Under the pieces are notes generated by a model that was not told where the DNA came from, made no database searches, and saw only the letters and a list, made by a program, of their open reading frames with translations. A program made the translations under genes and the position numbers. This document shows positions 50,246 to 58,383 of a stretch of DNA of 64,000 bases, piece after piece. Origin of the DNA: a virus; IMG/VR virus record IMGVR_UViG_3300035158_000222, positions 35,955-99,954 of that record. One strand, given 5' to 3'. Each line of letters begins with the position of its first letter. Position 1 is the stretch's first letter.

Positions 50246-52807
50246 ATGAATCTCAAAACATTATTTGCGCGTGTTATTCAGGCGCAAGAAAAACACATCA
50301 CCTTCTTAGACGCAACCCAGAAGAACCTGGCGTACTTCCTGTTCGGCAAGAACATTGATCTTGTCAAGAAGTACACCATCCCTAAGATAGATATTCTGGG
50401 AGTAGTCAACAGCTTCACTCCTGCACCGGACAATCCGTTGCATCACATCGTGGCTTCGTTCACTGATGAGATAGCAGCCTCTGAATTCAGGACCACTGTG
50501 AAGCCTCATCCGGTCCAGGGTAAGGAACCGTATGAGTCGTATGGTGAAATGCTGGAGACCCAGTTGGCCAGGGTCCACCAGTTAAGTAAACGAAGGCTGT
50601 ACCTAAAGCCTATGGTCTTCGAGCTACTTGCCCATGGCTACTTTGGATTATACTTTGACGGATTCAGGTACTATTACCTGACCGCGTATGATCTATTCCC
50701 TGGTGATCAGAACATACATGATATCCAGGATCAACAGTTCATAGTAAGAAAGACCTCGGTCAACAAGATGACCCTTCAAGTTGCGGGCATTGACCCGACC
50801 CAGGAGTCTCCTGAGCCGGCCGAGTATAGTCATCTCGATGATCTGGAGATGTTCACTCTGTATGATGTATACGTGAAGACACATGATCTGAACGTAGCCT
50901 TCACGCAGAAGGGAACAGTAGTTTACCAGCAGCCATTCAGGTATCCGAAGAGATTTCCAATTGCAGTAGCCAATACATCAGAGCTGATGACGTCATTCTA
51001 CAGTGTGCCGATCATCAGCCAGCTCATTCAAAAGCTTATCGACTATCAGAAAGCACGGACATCCATTAAGGAATCGTCCAGCTCTATCGCTAAGCCTATT
51101 CTGACTTACGATTCAGACTCCGGTATTGACGTCAATAAGCTGCACGCCGCCCTAAAGATGGGATACAAGCACGTCATTGTCGGTAAAAACAGGGAAGGAG
51201 ATATTAACTTTAAGCAACCGGGACATCTTCCGACGTATGCTCAGCAACTGCCTGATAATATTGAAGAGGATATTATGAAATTCCTGGGGCTTAATAAGAC
51301 CTTCATGGGAATGCCGAACGTAGGGGCCCGTGAGAGAGGCGCCCTTGCCAGGCTGTTAAAGACGTCATTCAGGAAGCTAGCATCTATCTCAGGTCTTGTT
51401 GAAGAATGCTTTAGCGATATGGACAAGTACATCATTGACTTCTGGAACGATCATCGCATCACTACCAGCAGACGCACAGGTCTTAACCTGGAGGAGATCT
51501 TCTCCTGTACATCCGGACACAACGTGGAGTACGTACCGTCCGAGCGGTTCAGAGCCTACTCTTCTGAGGACTCTCTTGAGAAGAAAGCTTTCGTCCTCAA
51601 TAAGTGGAAGGCTAAGATGATCCCGACTGAGGCTGCACTAGAACAGATGGGTGAAGACCAGCCACGCAAGCTTATTAAGCAAATGAAGAACCAGATGATG
51701 GATGACCAGGAATTCTCCATTGAGCTGGGACAAAAAGCACGGACAAAGATCTCCAAGTCTCTGTTTGACGAGGTCTCTGAGAGACTGAATGGACAGCTGA
51801 ACTGGAGATATTATCTTACCCCTGTGTCTGACGGTAAGCTTATGGTAAAGGTCCACATCGCAGAGGCTAAGCTGACATCATTCCTACTCTCTGACTTTTC
51901 CGATAAGGTAATGATAGACGCCTATGCTGACGATGTTGCCCCATCGGCAGAACAGATCACACCGGAGACTGCACCTGAACTGCCGCCAGCTCCACCGGAA
52001 GTTCCCGCTGAACCAACGGCAGCTGCTGCTGAACCGGTACCATCGGAGCCAGAGCGAAGAGGGAGACCGGCGCCTGTACCTCCTGTAGAAGAGCCGGTAA
52101 AAAAAGGAGAGGCGCCTGAAGCTTCGATTCCCACGGTCCCAGGAGAAGAAGAACCGGCGCCTGCACCAGTCGGAGAGGGATTCAGTGAGTCAAAGATCGA
52201 AGCATATGTAGCCAAATCAAAACCTATCTACAACTCCCAGAAATATTTTGACCTGCCTGGTATGTACATAGTAGAGCCGCACGCTAAGTGGGTATACCTT
52301 GGAAGAAAACTGGCCTTAGTATTAGGACAGGAAGCTCCCAACCAACTCAATAAGCCGATGCTCTTCTGTGGAAAACAAGTATATGGTGTTATAATCCTTC
52401 GTGAGATTGTCAGTCAGTTTGACTTTAAGGCTACGCAGCGATACCATATGGTATCCGATAAGGATAAAGCCAAATGGTGGGGCAGCAAGCCCGTGTTCCT
52501 TTATATGTTCGAGTTCTATCCGTTTAAGTTTGCCGTGGATTACAACAGAAAGCCTGGAGTAACCACGTTCTTCGGCGATGTAGAGATAGCTGAACAGCCT
52601 GAACCTCCATCAAAGATGCCAACGCTGAAAGGCGCTGATGTCGTTACGACTGAGACTAGTGAGGAAGAAGGGCATAAGCATACAGCTACCTTCTATCGGA
52701 ATTCAGGAAATGGTAGAACAAGTACGGACAAGGACCACTTTCATTTAATTAAAGAGTTTAAGATTCAAGAGTATCATAATCATACTCATGATCTGAACTA
52801 CGAATAG
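50246..52807 (+). CDS. Portal protein with long disordered and histidine-rich tail
   Basis: The product has 853 residues from ATG 50246 (MNLKTLFARVIQAQ). The body has the portal style: FGLYFDGFRYYYLTAYDLFPGD, then a long helix and KFLGLNKTFMGMPNVGARERGALARLL. After about residue 570 come Pro/Glu/Ala repeats (PELPPAPPEVPAEPTAAAAE). A folded tail domain ends in histidine-rich HKHTATF and YHNHTHDL. The portal is the dodecameric DNA gate of the head. The tail domain is an extra not usual in portals and may bind metal. Confidence 0.82.
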   Translation: MNLKTLFARVIQAQEKHITFLDATQKNLAYFLFGKNIDLVKKYTIPKIDILGVVNSFTPAPDNPLHHIVASFTDEIAASEFRTTVKPHPVQGKEPYESYGEMLETQLARVHQLSKRRLYLKPMVFELLAHGYFGLYFDGFRYYYLTAYDLFPGDQNIHDIQDQQFIVRKTSVNKMTLQVAGIDPTQESPEPAEYSHLDDLEMFTLYDVYVKTHDLNVAFTQKGTVVYQQPFRYPKRFPIAVANTSELMTSFYSVPIISQLIQKLIDYQKARTSIKESSSSIAKPILTYDSDSGIDVNKLHAALKMGYKHVIVGKNREGDINFKQPGHLPTYAQQLPDNIEEDIMKFLGLNKTFMGMPNVGARERGALARLLKTSFRKLASISGLVEECFSDMDKYIIDFWNDHRITTSRRTGLNLEEIFSCTSGHNVEYVPSERFRAYSSEDSLEKKAFVLNKWKAKMIPTEAALEQMGEDQPRKLIKQMKNQMMDDQEFSIELGQKARTKISKSLFDEVSERLNGQLNWRYYLTPVSDGKLMVKVHIAEAKLTSFLLSDFSDKVMIDAYADDVAPSAEQITPETAPELPPAPPEVPAEPTAAAAEPVPSEPERRGRPAPVPPVEEPVKKGEAPEASIPTVPGEEEPAPAPVGEGFSESKIEAYVAKSKPIYNSQKYFDLPGMYIVEPHAKWVYLGRKLALVLGQEAPNQLNKPMLFCGKQVYGVIILREIVSQFDFKATQRYHMVSDKDKAKWWGSKPVFLYMFEFYPFKFAVDYNRKPGVTTFFGDVEIAEQPEPPSKMPTLKGADVVTTETSEEEGHKHTATFYRNSGNGRTSTDKDHFHLIKEFKIQEYHNHTHDLNYE

Positions 52808-52808
52808 T

Positions 52809-52919
52809 ATGGCCCTATCAGAAAGAGAAACTAGCACGAAGCAGAAGTTTATCCTTCGTAAGAAGGCAGCGAAGAAGCTTCGTAAGAAGGTCATAAAGAG
52901 GGCCACTGCTAACTACTAA
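52809..52919 (+). CDS. Tiny basic protein
   Basis: The product has 36 residues, MALSERETSTKQKFILRKKAAKK, ending KKVIKRATANY. It starts in TAGTATG right after the portal stop. A lysine-rich helix of this type could bind DNA or the portal during assembly. Too short for family recognition. Confidence 0.5.
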   Translation: MALSERETSTKQKFILRKKAAKKLRKKVIKRATANY

Positions 52920-52923
52920 ACAT

Positions 52924-53103
52924 ATGGCAAAGAAGTGGATTCAAAAAGCCTTTAAGGATATCAAGAAGCGTGGAACAGAGGGCGTCTGTACAGGAGCTAA
53001 GTTCGGCGGACCGACCTGTCCTCCGGGATCTAAGCGGTACAATATGGCCAAGACTTTGCGAAAGTTAGCGGCTAGACGCGTTCGTAAAGCACGCAAAGGA
53101 TAA
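52924..53103 (+). CDS. Small basic virion-type protein with a cysteine loop
   Basis: The product has 59 residues, MAKKWIQKAFKDIKKRGTEG, then CTGAKFGGPTCPPGSKRYN and a basic helix. Very short basic proteins with a GxKFGxxxCPPGSxxYN loop are common between portal and scaffold genes in phages, probably as packaged or assembly proteins. That role is general knowledge of gene order, not a proven function. Confidence 0.65.
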   Translation: MAKKWIQKAFKDIKKRGTEGVCTGAKFGGPTCPPGSKRYNMAKTLRKLAARRVRKARKG

Positions 53104-53112
53104 TCAGACTTG

Positions 53113-53126
53113 CGAACTTAAGTTCG
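53113..53126. promoter_or_regulatory. 14-bp palindrome CGAACTTAAGTTCG, copy 5
   Basis: Perfect dyad ending four bases before the -35 box of the promoter at 53131. This direct contact with a good promoter is the best evidence that the palindrome family binds a transcription regulator. Confidence 0.75.
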
Positions 53127-53130
53127 TAGT

Positions 53131-53159
53131 TTGACGACCACTAATAATTATTATATAAT
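53131..53159 (+). promoter_or_regulatory. Leaderless sigma70-like promoter
   Basis: -35 TTGACG (53131-53136), 17-base spacer, -10 perfect TATAAT (53154-53159). Seven bases after the -10 is the A of ATG 53166, so the mRNA should begin at the start codon. It drives the 50-residue gene and the scaffold inside the head operon. Confidence 0.75.
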
Positions 53160-53165
53160 TAAAGC

Positions 53166-53318
53166 ATGACCACTATGAGAGACAAAGAAACTTACCAGAA
53201 GGCTGCGGGTATTATCCGTAAAGGCCTTCAGGCTAAGCCAAGTGGGGAAGGCACAAATAATCAACCTAATGATCCTCAGCCAGCTGACCCAAAGCCAGCG
53301 GGAGAGGAACAGAAGTAG
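53166..53318 (+). CDS. 50-residue scaffold-associated protein
   Basis: Reads MTTMRDKETYQKAAGIIRK, then ends PQPADPKPAGEEQK. The Pro-Ala-Asp-Lys repeat matches the repeats of the next gene, so the two are related in sequence style and probably in function. ATG 53175 in the GACCACTATG box is an alternative start. It is the first gene after a leaderless promoter. Confidence 0.6.
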   Translation: MTTMRDKETYQKAAGIIRKGLQAKPSGEGTNNQPNDPQPADPKPAGEEQK

Positions 53319-53324
53319 ACCACT

Positions 53325-54233
53325 ATGGATCCCAACAACCCACTAGATCCAAATGGTAACCCGTTACCGGATCCAAATGCTGCAGGTAATCCGCCAGCCG
53401 CGGACCCTCAGCCAGCTAATCCCCCAGCTGGAGATCCCCCAGCAGACCCAAAGCCTGCTGATCCTCCGGCGGGAGATCCTCCGGCAGATCCGAAACCTGC
53501 CGACCCCAAAGCAGGTGATCCCCCAGCGGATCCCAAACCTGCTGAAGATCCTAAAGATAAAAGGATCGACTCTCTTCAAGAGACGCTAGATGCGGCCCTG
53601 GAAGAGATTCAGAAGTTCACTACAAAGAAAGACGACGAACCTGAGATCAAGCCTGGCGATCCAAAGCCAGCAGATCCTGCTGACCCGAAACCGGCTGATC
53701 CTAAGCCGGCTGATCCAGCTCCCCAAGATCCGAAGCCTGCCGATCCTGCACCGCAGGACCCTAAGGCAGCTGACGATAAACCATGGAAAGCTGAGCTGCA
53801 GAAGATGAGAGAAGAGAATGAAGCTAAGTTCCACGAGATGGCTCTGCGTGACGAGATGGTCGGTATAACAGCCGAGCTCAAGTCCGCTATCGTAGCATAT
53901 CCTAGTGCTGACGAGAATAAGATTCTCTTGGAAGTTGAATCAGGTTCTGATAAGTCCATTATGGACTTGGCGAAAGCACAGCATGAAGCACACAATTCCT
54001 TAGTTGATAATATACGTAAGGAAGAAGCAGAGAAAGCCAAAGAGGCTCTTGCAAAAGAGAACGAGGGCAAGATTACAGTCCCTCAATCCTCTGGTTCTTC
54101 TGCGGCTCCAACAGGTACGCCTGACCCGAACCAACCCACCCAGCCGGGTGGACAAGGTTCACTCCACACCAAGCAGGCTCATGACCGCGCTTGGGCGGAT
54201 GCCACTAAGGCAGCGAAGGCAAACCTCCAGTGA
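53325..54233 (+). CDS. Capsid scaffolding protein, proline-rich
   Basis: The product has 302 residues. Residues 1-85 and 110-150 are Pro/Ala/Asp/Lys repeats (PADPKPADP), disordered. The rest is helical and coiled coil (KPWKAELQKMREENEAKF, then DNIRKEEAEKAKEALAKENEG), ending with a small basic C-terminus (RAWADATKAAKANLQ), the usual capsid-binding end of scaffolds. It lies between portal and capsid genes, the standard position. The start is in a GACCACTATG box. Confidence 0.8.
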   Translation: MDPNNPLDPNGNPLPDPNAAGNPPAADPQPANPPAGDPPADPKPADPPAGDPPADPKPADPKAGDPPADPKPAEDPKDKRIDSLQETLDAALEEIQKFTTKKDDEPEIKPGDPKPADPADPKPADPKPADPAPQDPKPADPAPQDPKAADDKPWKAELQKMREENEAKFHEMALRDEMVGITAELKSAIVAYPSADENKILLEVESGSDKSIMDLAKAQHEAHNSLVDNIRKEEAEKAKEALAKENEGKITVPQSSGSSAAPTGTPDPNQPTQPGGQGSLHTKQAHDRAWADATKAAKANLQ

Positions 54234-54269
54234 GTATAAACCGTTGTTCTATTAATTACTAATTTCAAC

Positions 54270-54275
54270 TATAAT
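54270..54275 (+). promoter_or_regulatory. Possible -10 box of the capsid gene
   Basis: A perfect TATAAT eleven bases before the capsid ATG. A TTGTTC lies 20 bases upstream of it, which is too far for a standard spacer. A capsid-specific promoter is plausible but not certain. Confidence 0.4.
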
Positions 54276-54286
54276 AGGACAACTAT

Positions 54287-56748
54287 ATGGCGGAAACCGT
54301 ACTTAACGAACTGCAGACCTCTACACATCAGAGGTTTATGCCGCTCGTTACAAACCAAATTTACGAGGGTTCCCCGATTACAGAACGTATCTTTAAAGCT
54401 TCGCAAGAGGGCGACTTCGGTCTAGCTCTTCCTAGCTTTGACGGTCGTGAAATCGTTGAGCCGCTCGAGGTTGGTTACGTTACAGCTCAAACCAAAGGTG
54501 GAGCTACTGACGTTACTGACTCCGTGGGTTCCTATCTCACCACAACCACTTGGGCTGCTGGTGAGCAAGACATTTTGTCAGGTGCCCATTATCCGTAAAC
54601 ATTTTCTGCGGATATAAAATCTGTCTTGATAAAGGGAAAGCTGAAATTGCTAATCCTTACCAAGCAGAGGACTTTATAAATTAACGCATGTTCAATTATG
54701 CACAAGAGTAAAATGGCACAAGTTGCCTATCTTGCTGGGATAGTTGATGGCGAGGGATCGTTCACGATCAGGAAGAAGACGTACTCCAATGGACGTACGC
54801 TCTATACTCCACGTATTACTATTGGTATGAACGATGCACGTCCGCTAGACCTGGCATACGGTATGTTCGGCGGGGCAATAAGGGCCCGACGGACCACCGG
54901 AACTAATGTACCATGCATCTTCCACTGGGAGATATCATGTACAAAGGCCAAGAAAGCAGCAAAGATATTGCTGCCATATCTACGGGTCAAGCCGGATCAA
55001 GCTCGATTACTTATCGATATGCAGACTAGGATAGAAATTGGAAAGAAGAATAGAACCTGGTCAATAAAGAGCGGTAAGAATTCTATAGATCCTTTGCCGG
55101 ATCATGAGCTACAAGTTCGTAAAGAGATGTGGCTCAAGATGAAAGAATTAAATTCCCCTCGCAATGTTAGTCCTCGTGCAGGTGCAGAGACTAAGCAGAC
55201 AGAACTAGAAGGTAAATATTCTAAACTTCTAGTAAGCGATAGTCCGAGCCCTAAGGAATAGAAACTTAGGGAAGGTACATTGGGAAGATATTTGCTAATG
55301 TTAGCCTATAACTTAGCAGATCATATAAATATTATATGGTATGTCGTTCCTTAAATCACTTTTAATTAAGGCAGAGGCTGAGATTGCTAATGCCTAGCAA
55401 GCAAAATGAAGAAAGATAAAGCTCTTCAAGTTGCTTATGCCGCAGGCCTATTCGATGGAGAGGGATGCATAGTCGCTCTCAACAGAACTGACAGAAAAGG
55501 ACACCATTATCGTATTGCTCTCCAGATATGGATGAGCTCAAGCGAATGGGTGGACCATATGATCGGAATGTTTGGTGGAAAGGTCAGGCTTTCATACGGC
55601 GGGACGAAGAAGCCCGGGTGGATCTGGGATCTACAGGGCTTACCCAAAGTAAAGAAAGCATTAAAGACCATGCTTCCATTCCTAAAGGTGAAACGAATAG
55701 AGGCAGAGCTGGCTATCAGACTAATAGACCGGATGATCGTAGCCCAACGTAGAAATACTAAAGGCGTACGATACAACAAAGGTTTGTCAAAACATGAGAT
55801 AGCACAGCGGCAGAAGTTACTTGACGCGATCAAGGATCGCAAACAGATCCAATTCGGTATACCTAAGTGCATACCAAGGGATCAGCATAAATTCATTTGT
55901 GCAGCTGTAGAGACTAAGTATAGTGACACTGTTAAATCAAAGACAGTGAGGCCATAGTCCGACACCAAGTTAAATCAAGCTTGGCTAAAACAGTTAGGTA
56001 TCACGTTACCATCAAGATTCATAACCTGCGTCTTGCTGAGAACCAAGGTGCTTCCCGGATCATTGACATCGCTGCTATTAAGCTGCGAAACGCTACAAAG
56101 CGATTAAGAAATGCCATCGTTGCCGACTTCTACGGAAGTCAGGTTGACGGCGATGCTTCTGGTAAGATGGTAGGACTTGGTGGCGCTGTCCAAGGCGACC
56201 CAGGATCTGAAACTCTTGTCGGCGGAATCGACATGGATACCAATTCATGGTGGAGAGGCTATGTTGACAGTTCAACAACTGTTCTGACATGGGATGCTCT
56301 TAATGCTATGTGGTACGACACTAAGAGATTTGGTGACCAAGATCCTCCAACGGTCATGGTCTGCTCTCCTGGTGTACTCGAAGCATATGAAAACAGTCTG
56401 AGTAAGGTAGTACCTACTGGCCCAATTGCTGGTGGAACAGCTTACTTCTCTGGCACTCGCTTCGGTTCAGACATTTCAAAGAGTCGTGTTGCTTTCGGTG
56501 GATATGATGGCTTTATCTTCAAGGGTATTCCGATGATCGAAGATCGTCACTGCCCGTCATCTCACCTTTTCATGATCAACGAGAACTACCTTAACTGGAG
56601 AGTTCTGCAGAACTTCATGAGCACAGGTTGGATGCAGCTGAAGTCACAAGGTAAGGACTACGTTCAGTTGACTATCAACGGATACGGTGCTCTTACTTTC
56701 AACGCACTGCAAAAGCACGGTAAGTTCAACAACATTACAGAAGCCTAG
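54287..56748 (+). CDS. Major capsid protein (HK97 type), gene split by tandem group I introns
   Basis: Exon 1 is 54287-54596 and the last exon 55994-56748; joined they give 354 residues. Exon 1 contains GREIVEPLEVGYV and TWAAGEQDILSGAHYP; the last exon gives RYHVTIKIHN, LRLAENQG and LRNAIVADFYGS. This is the order of an HK97-type capsid family with GR-x-IVEPL, then QD-(V/I)...W, then I-x-G-LEE-x-x-NSG and TSLYS. Both exon ends are in the same phase. A further 81-base in-frame exon between the introns is possible but would insert 27 residues into a conserved strand. Confidence 0.85.
54597..55274 (+). mobile_element. Group I intron 1 in the capsid gene
   Basis: P1 pairs exon TATCCGT with GCGGATA, giving the required U-G at the splice site after 54596. 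The core has P7 GACTA (55189-55193) with TAGTC (55240-55244), P8 ACTAGAAG/CTTCTAGT, and P9 CCCTAAG (55249-55255) with CTTAGGG (55265-55271). The upstream GAAATTGCTAATCCTTACCAAGC has the P/Q character. The 3' end is not certain; a G at 55274 keeps frame with a mini-exon. Confidence 0.8.
54698..55261 (+). CDS. LAGLIDADG homing endonuclease of intron 1
   Basis: The product has 187 residues. YLAGIVDGEGSFTI is the LAGLIDADG motif. Later LPYLRVKPDQARLLIDM matches the C-terminal part of the single-motif family, which works as a dimer. The last 25 codons run through the P7-P8 core of the ribozyme, so protein and RNA share sequence. It spreads the intron to intronless capsid genes. Confidence 0.88.
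   Translation: MHKSKMAQVAYLAGIVDGEGSFTIRKKTYSNGRTLYTPRITIGMNDARPLDLAYGMFGGAIRARRTTGTNVPCIFHWEISCTKAKKAAKILLPYLRVKPDQARLLIDMQTRIEIGKKNRTWSIKSGKNSIDPLPDHELQVRKEMWLKMKELNSPRNVSPRAGAETKQTELEGKYSKLLVSDSPSPKE
55357..55993 (+). mobile_element. Group I intron 2 in the capsid gene
   Basis: The core is clear: P7 GACTA (55912-55916) with TAGTC (55955-55959), P8 CACTGT/ACAGTG, P9 CCAAG (55965-55969) with CTTGG (55980-55984), and a final G at 55993. The P/Q region TGAGATTGCTAATGCCTAGCAAGC resembles intron 1, so the two introns are related. The 5' splice site near 55356 (CCTT before AAAT) is a guess by analogy, because its P1 pairing is poorer. Confidence 0.7.
55406..55957 (+). CDS. LAGLIDADG homing endonuclease of intron 2
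   Basis: The product has 183 residues. YAAGLFDGEGCIVAL is the LAGLIDADG motif. LPFLKVKRIEAELAIRLIDRM and a GLSKHEIAQRQKLLDAIK helix follow. It is a paralogue of the intron 1 enzyme in length and order, though the residues differ considerably. The last codons overlap the P7-P8 core, as in intron 1. Confidence 0.88.
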   Translation: MKKDKALQVAYAAGLFDGEGCIVALNRTDRKGHHYRIALQIWMSSSEWVDHMIGMFGGKVRLSYGGTKKPGWIWDLQGLPKVKKALKTMLPFLKVKRIEAELAIRLIDRMIVAQRRNTKGVRYNKGLSKHEIAQRQKLLDAIKDRKQIQFGIPKCIPRDQHKFICAAVETKYSDTVKSKTVRP

Positions 56749-56762
56749 TTGATATAGAAACT

Positions 56763-56797
56763 AAAAAAAGACTCACCTTTATCGGGTGGGTCTTTTT
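56763..56797. terminator. Two-way intrinsic terminator
   Basis: AAAGACTCACC pairs with GGTGGGTCTTT around a short loop, with A-run on one side and T-run on the other. It ends both the rightward head operon and the leftward gene whose stop is at 56801. Confidence 0.88.
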
Positions 56798-56800
56798 GTA

Positions 56801-57079
56801 TTAGAGTTCTAAATCTTCTAGGCAGGATACTTTCTTGGGCCATTGCCATTGGCTTGGGCCCTCTCCCTCAAGGATTCCCTTGGCGAAGAAGATGCCGCCT
56901 GTATTGCTCATAACGAACAAGTCACAGACCAGGCATTTGTCACCAGTGCTCTCTATCTCACCCATTTCTACCTTTTGGATGATTGCTGGCGACTGGATAG
57001 GAGGATACTTTCCATCGGCTGATCCCGGATGGTTATATATCACAACCCTACCCATGCTAGGTAATTTGGTTGTATTCAT
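56801..57079 (-). CDS. Small phage protein of the GRVVxYN...GPSQWQWP type
   Basis: The product has 92 residues, MNTTKLPSMGRVVIYNHPG. It has an oligonucleotide-fold-like layout of strands (PAIIQKVEM, CLVCDLFVMS) and ends EGEGPSQWQWPKK. Many phages encode short proteins with G-(R/D)-VVxY...PA-(I/V)-(V/I)...W-x-WP near structural or glycosyltransferase genes; no function is proven. It overlaps the next leftward gene by four bases. Confidence 0.65.
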   Translation of the reverse strand: MNTTKLPSMGRVVIYNHPGSADGKYPPIQSPAIIQKVEMGEIESTGDKCLVCDLFVMSNTGGIFFAKGILEGEGPSQWQWPKKVSCLEDLEL

Positions 57080-57711
57080 ATTTCTAGTAAATTGCAGGCC
57101 TTTATATGTTTACACTTGAGCCGGTAGTCCATGTAAATCTTGTATCCCTTTGCTCCTGCGTTAACGCAGAAGTACATATCCTCTCCATACTCTACCATAC
57201 CATTGCTATCCTTCTGTGTTCTAAAGATGGGATGATAGAGTTTGGTAGCTCCCTTGGACAACATGACGCATCCGAAACCAACAGCGTCTACTCGTTCCAG
57301 TTTTTTACCCTCATAGCTGACGAAGCCGGAGCCTTTTTTCTTTAGCTTGTAGCCGTTCCATTTTTTCTCAAGGCACTTCTTATCAAAGTTAGGCTGTATT
57401 AGGGGACATGCAGCTGCTACTATATTCCTTGACTTCATTGCATCTACCATCTGATCTAAGGCCTCTACCGGAGGGACGATGTCGTCATCGATCATCATAA
57501 GATAATCATACGGCAGATTGTGAAAGTACTTCACGATCTTGTTTCGGCATACATCGATGGGCTGCGTGAATGGCTCGAAATGTATAGCTATACGATGATC
57601 TGATTTGTGGCTCCAATTAAGGAGACGCATCATCAGCTCAAAGTATACCTGGCCAGTCCTTGTAGGAATGGCTATAAAGACTCTTTTGATTTTATCTGTT
57701 TCGTCTTTCAT
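57076..57711 (-). CDS. GT-A type glycosyltransferase
   Basis: The product has 211 residues. VFIAIPTRTGQVYFELMM opens the nucleotide-sugar fold. YLMMIDDDIVPPVEAL supplies the DxD metal motif. VDAVGFGCVMLSKGA and YGEDMYFCVNAGAKGYKI complete the family pattern (ED as likely catalytic region). Such phage enzymes modify DNA bases, virion proteins or host surface sugars. Neighbouring methyltransferase and redox genes do not decide which. No signal peptide, so it acts in the cytoplasm. Confidence 0.82.
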   Translation of the reverse strand: MKDETDKIKRVFIAIPTRTGQVYFELMMRLLNWSHKSDHRIAIHFEPFTQPIDVCRNKIVKYFHNLPYDYLMMIDDDIVPPVEALDQMVDAMKSRNIVAAACPLIQPNFDKKCLEKKWNGYKLKKKGSGFVSYEGKKLERVDAVGFGCVMLSKGATKLYHPIFRTQKDSNGMVEYGEDMYFCVNAGAKGYKIYMDYRLKCKHIKACNLLEI

Positions 57712-57832
57712 AGATATATTGAAAGGGGATCATAATTGATCCCCCTTCGATTGCCATATAATTCTTCATTCGGCAGTGACGGTTCCCTAATGGGACGTAT
57801 ATACCTGATGAGATGTACTCGAGAGTACTAGC
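57712..57832. other. Gene-free gap with three hairpins
   Basis: Contains GGGGATC/GATCCCC (57725-57731 with 57738-57744), a TCCC/GGGA hairpin near 57775 and the near-palindrome GTACTCGAGAGTAC near 57820. On the minus strand the first is followed by TTTC only, so it is at best a weak terminator or an attenuator ahead of the glycosyltransferase. Confidence 0.55.
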
Positions 57833-58114
57833 TTACATACCACTGACGGCGGTACCAGGAGCGCTAGCTACATGCTCATCACCCTGATCTGGAGCAGCTT
57901 CTTTAGGAGCCTCTTCCTTCGGGGCTTCTTCGGCTGGCTGCTCGTCCTCCACGGGACTTCCATCTGGATTCACTGGCTTGCCTGTGTTGACATCAACACC
58001 TGGCATTTGTGGTCCAGCTGGTACTTCTACCCCCGGAGCTGAAGCTTCGGCTTGCGGCTGTTCCGCATCCTTTGCTTCTAAATTGGCGTCGCCATTTAAT
58101 TTTTCTTCAGACAT
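57833..58114 (-). CDS. Acidic, disordered Pro/Ala/Glu-rich protein
   Basis: The product has 93 residues from ATG 58114 (MSEEKLNGDANLEAK); ATG 58141 would add MFKRLIKRF but overlap the gene before. It is almost entirely Ala, Pro, Glu, Gly and Asp with repeats (EEAPKEEAPKEAAP), so it is disordered. Possible roles are a linker, a DNA mimic or a virion surface tail; none can be chosen. Confidence 0.6.
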   Translation of the reverse strand: MSEEKLNGDANLEAKDAEQPQAEASAPGVEVPAGPQMPGVDVNTGKPVNPDGSPVEDEQPAEEAPKEEAPKEAAPDQGDEHVASAPGTAVSGM

Positions 58115-58125
58115 AAATCTTTTAA

Positions 58126-58383
58126 TTAGTCTTTTAAACATAGCTTTGTTAGCTTAGCTAAGTTATCTTCATCGTAACCTACTATATAATTGTAATCGTC
58201 CTCCTCAAGTTTATACTCTACAAGCGGCAACTGCTCGGTACCTGCTCTCTTCATAGACTTCAACGCTGTCTCAAGGTCTGCGTCAGCGTCTATAACCTCG
58301 AGGTCTACACCCCTGTTTAAGAGATATACTTTTACGAGGAGGCAAGACTTACAGCCTGCAACTGTGAAGAGTTTAACTTTCAT
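58126..58383 (-). CDS. Glutaredoxin/thioredoxin-like protein
   Basis: The product has 85 residues. It starts KLFTVAGCKSCLLVKVYL, the strand-CxxC-helix of glutaredoxins (Cys 11 and 14). GTEQLPLVEYK supplies the cis-proline (QLP), and GYDEDN leads the last helix. It can reduce disulfides, often as the electron donor of ribonucleotide reductase, which fits the RNR glycyl-radical gene elsewhere in the window. It overlaps the methyltransferase gene by 11 bases. Confidence 0.85.
   Translation of the reverse strand: MKVKLFTVAGCKSCLLVKVYLLNRGVDLEVIDADADLETALKSMKRAGTEQLPLVEYKLEEDDYNYIVGYDEDNLAKLTKLCLKD

Noticed and set aside
57780-57832. CTGATGAG followed by a hairpin, like a hammerhead ribozyme
   Set aside because: The required GAAA after stem II and the other conserved bases are missing.
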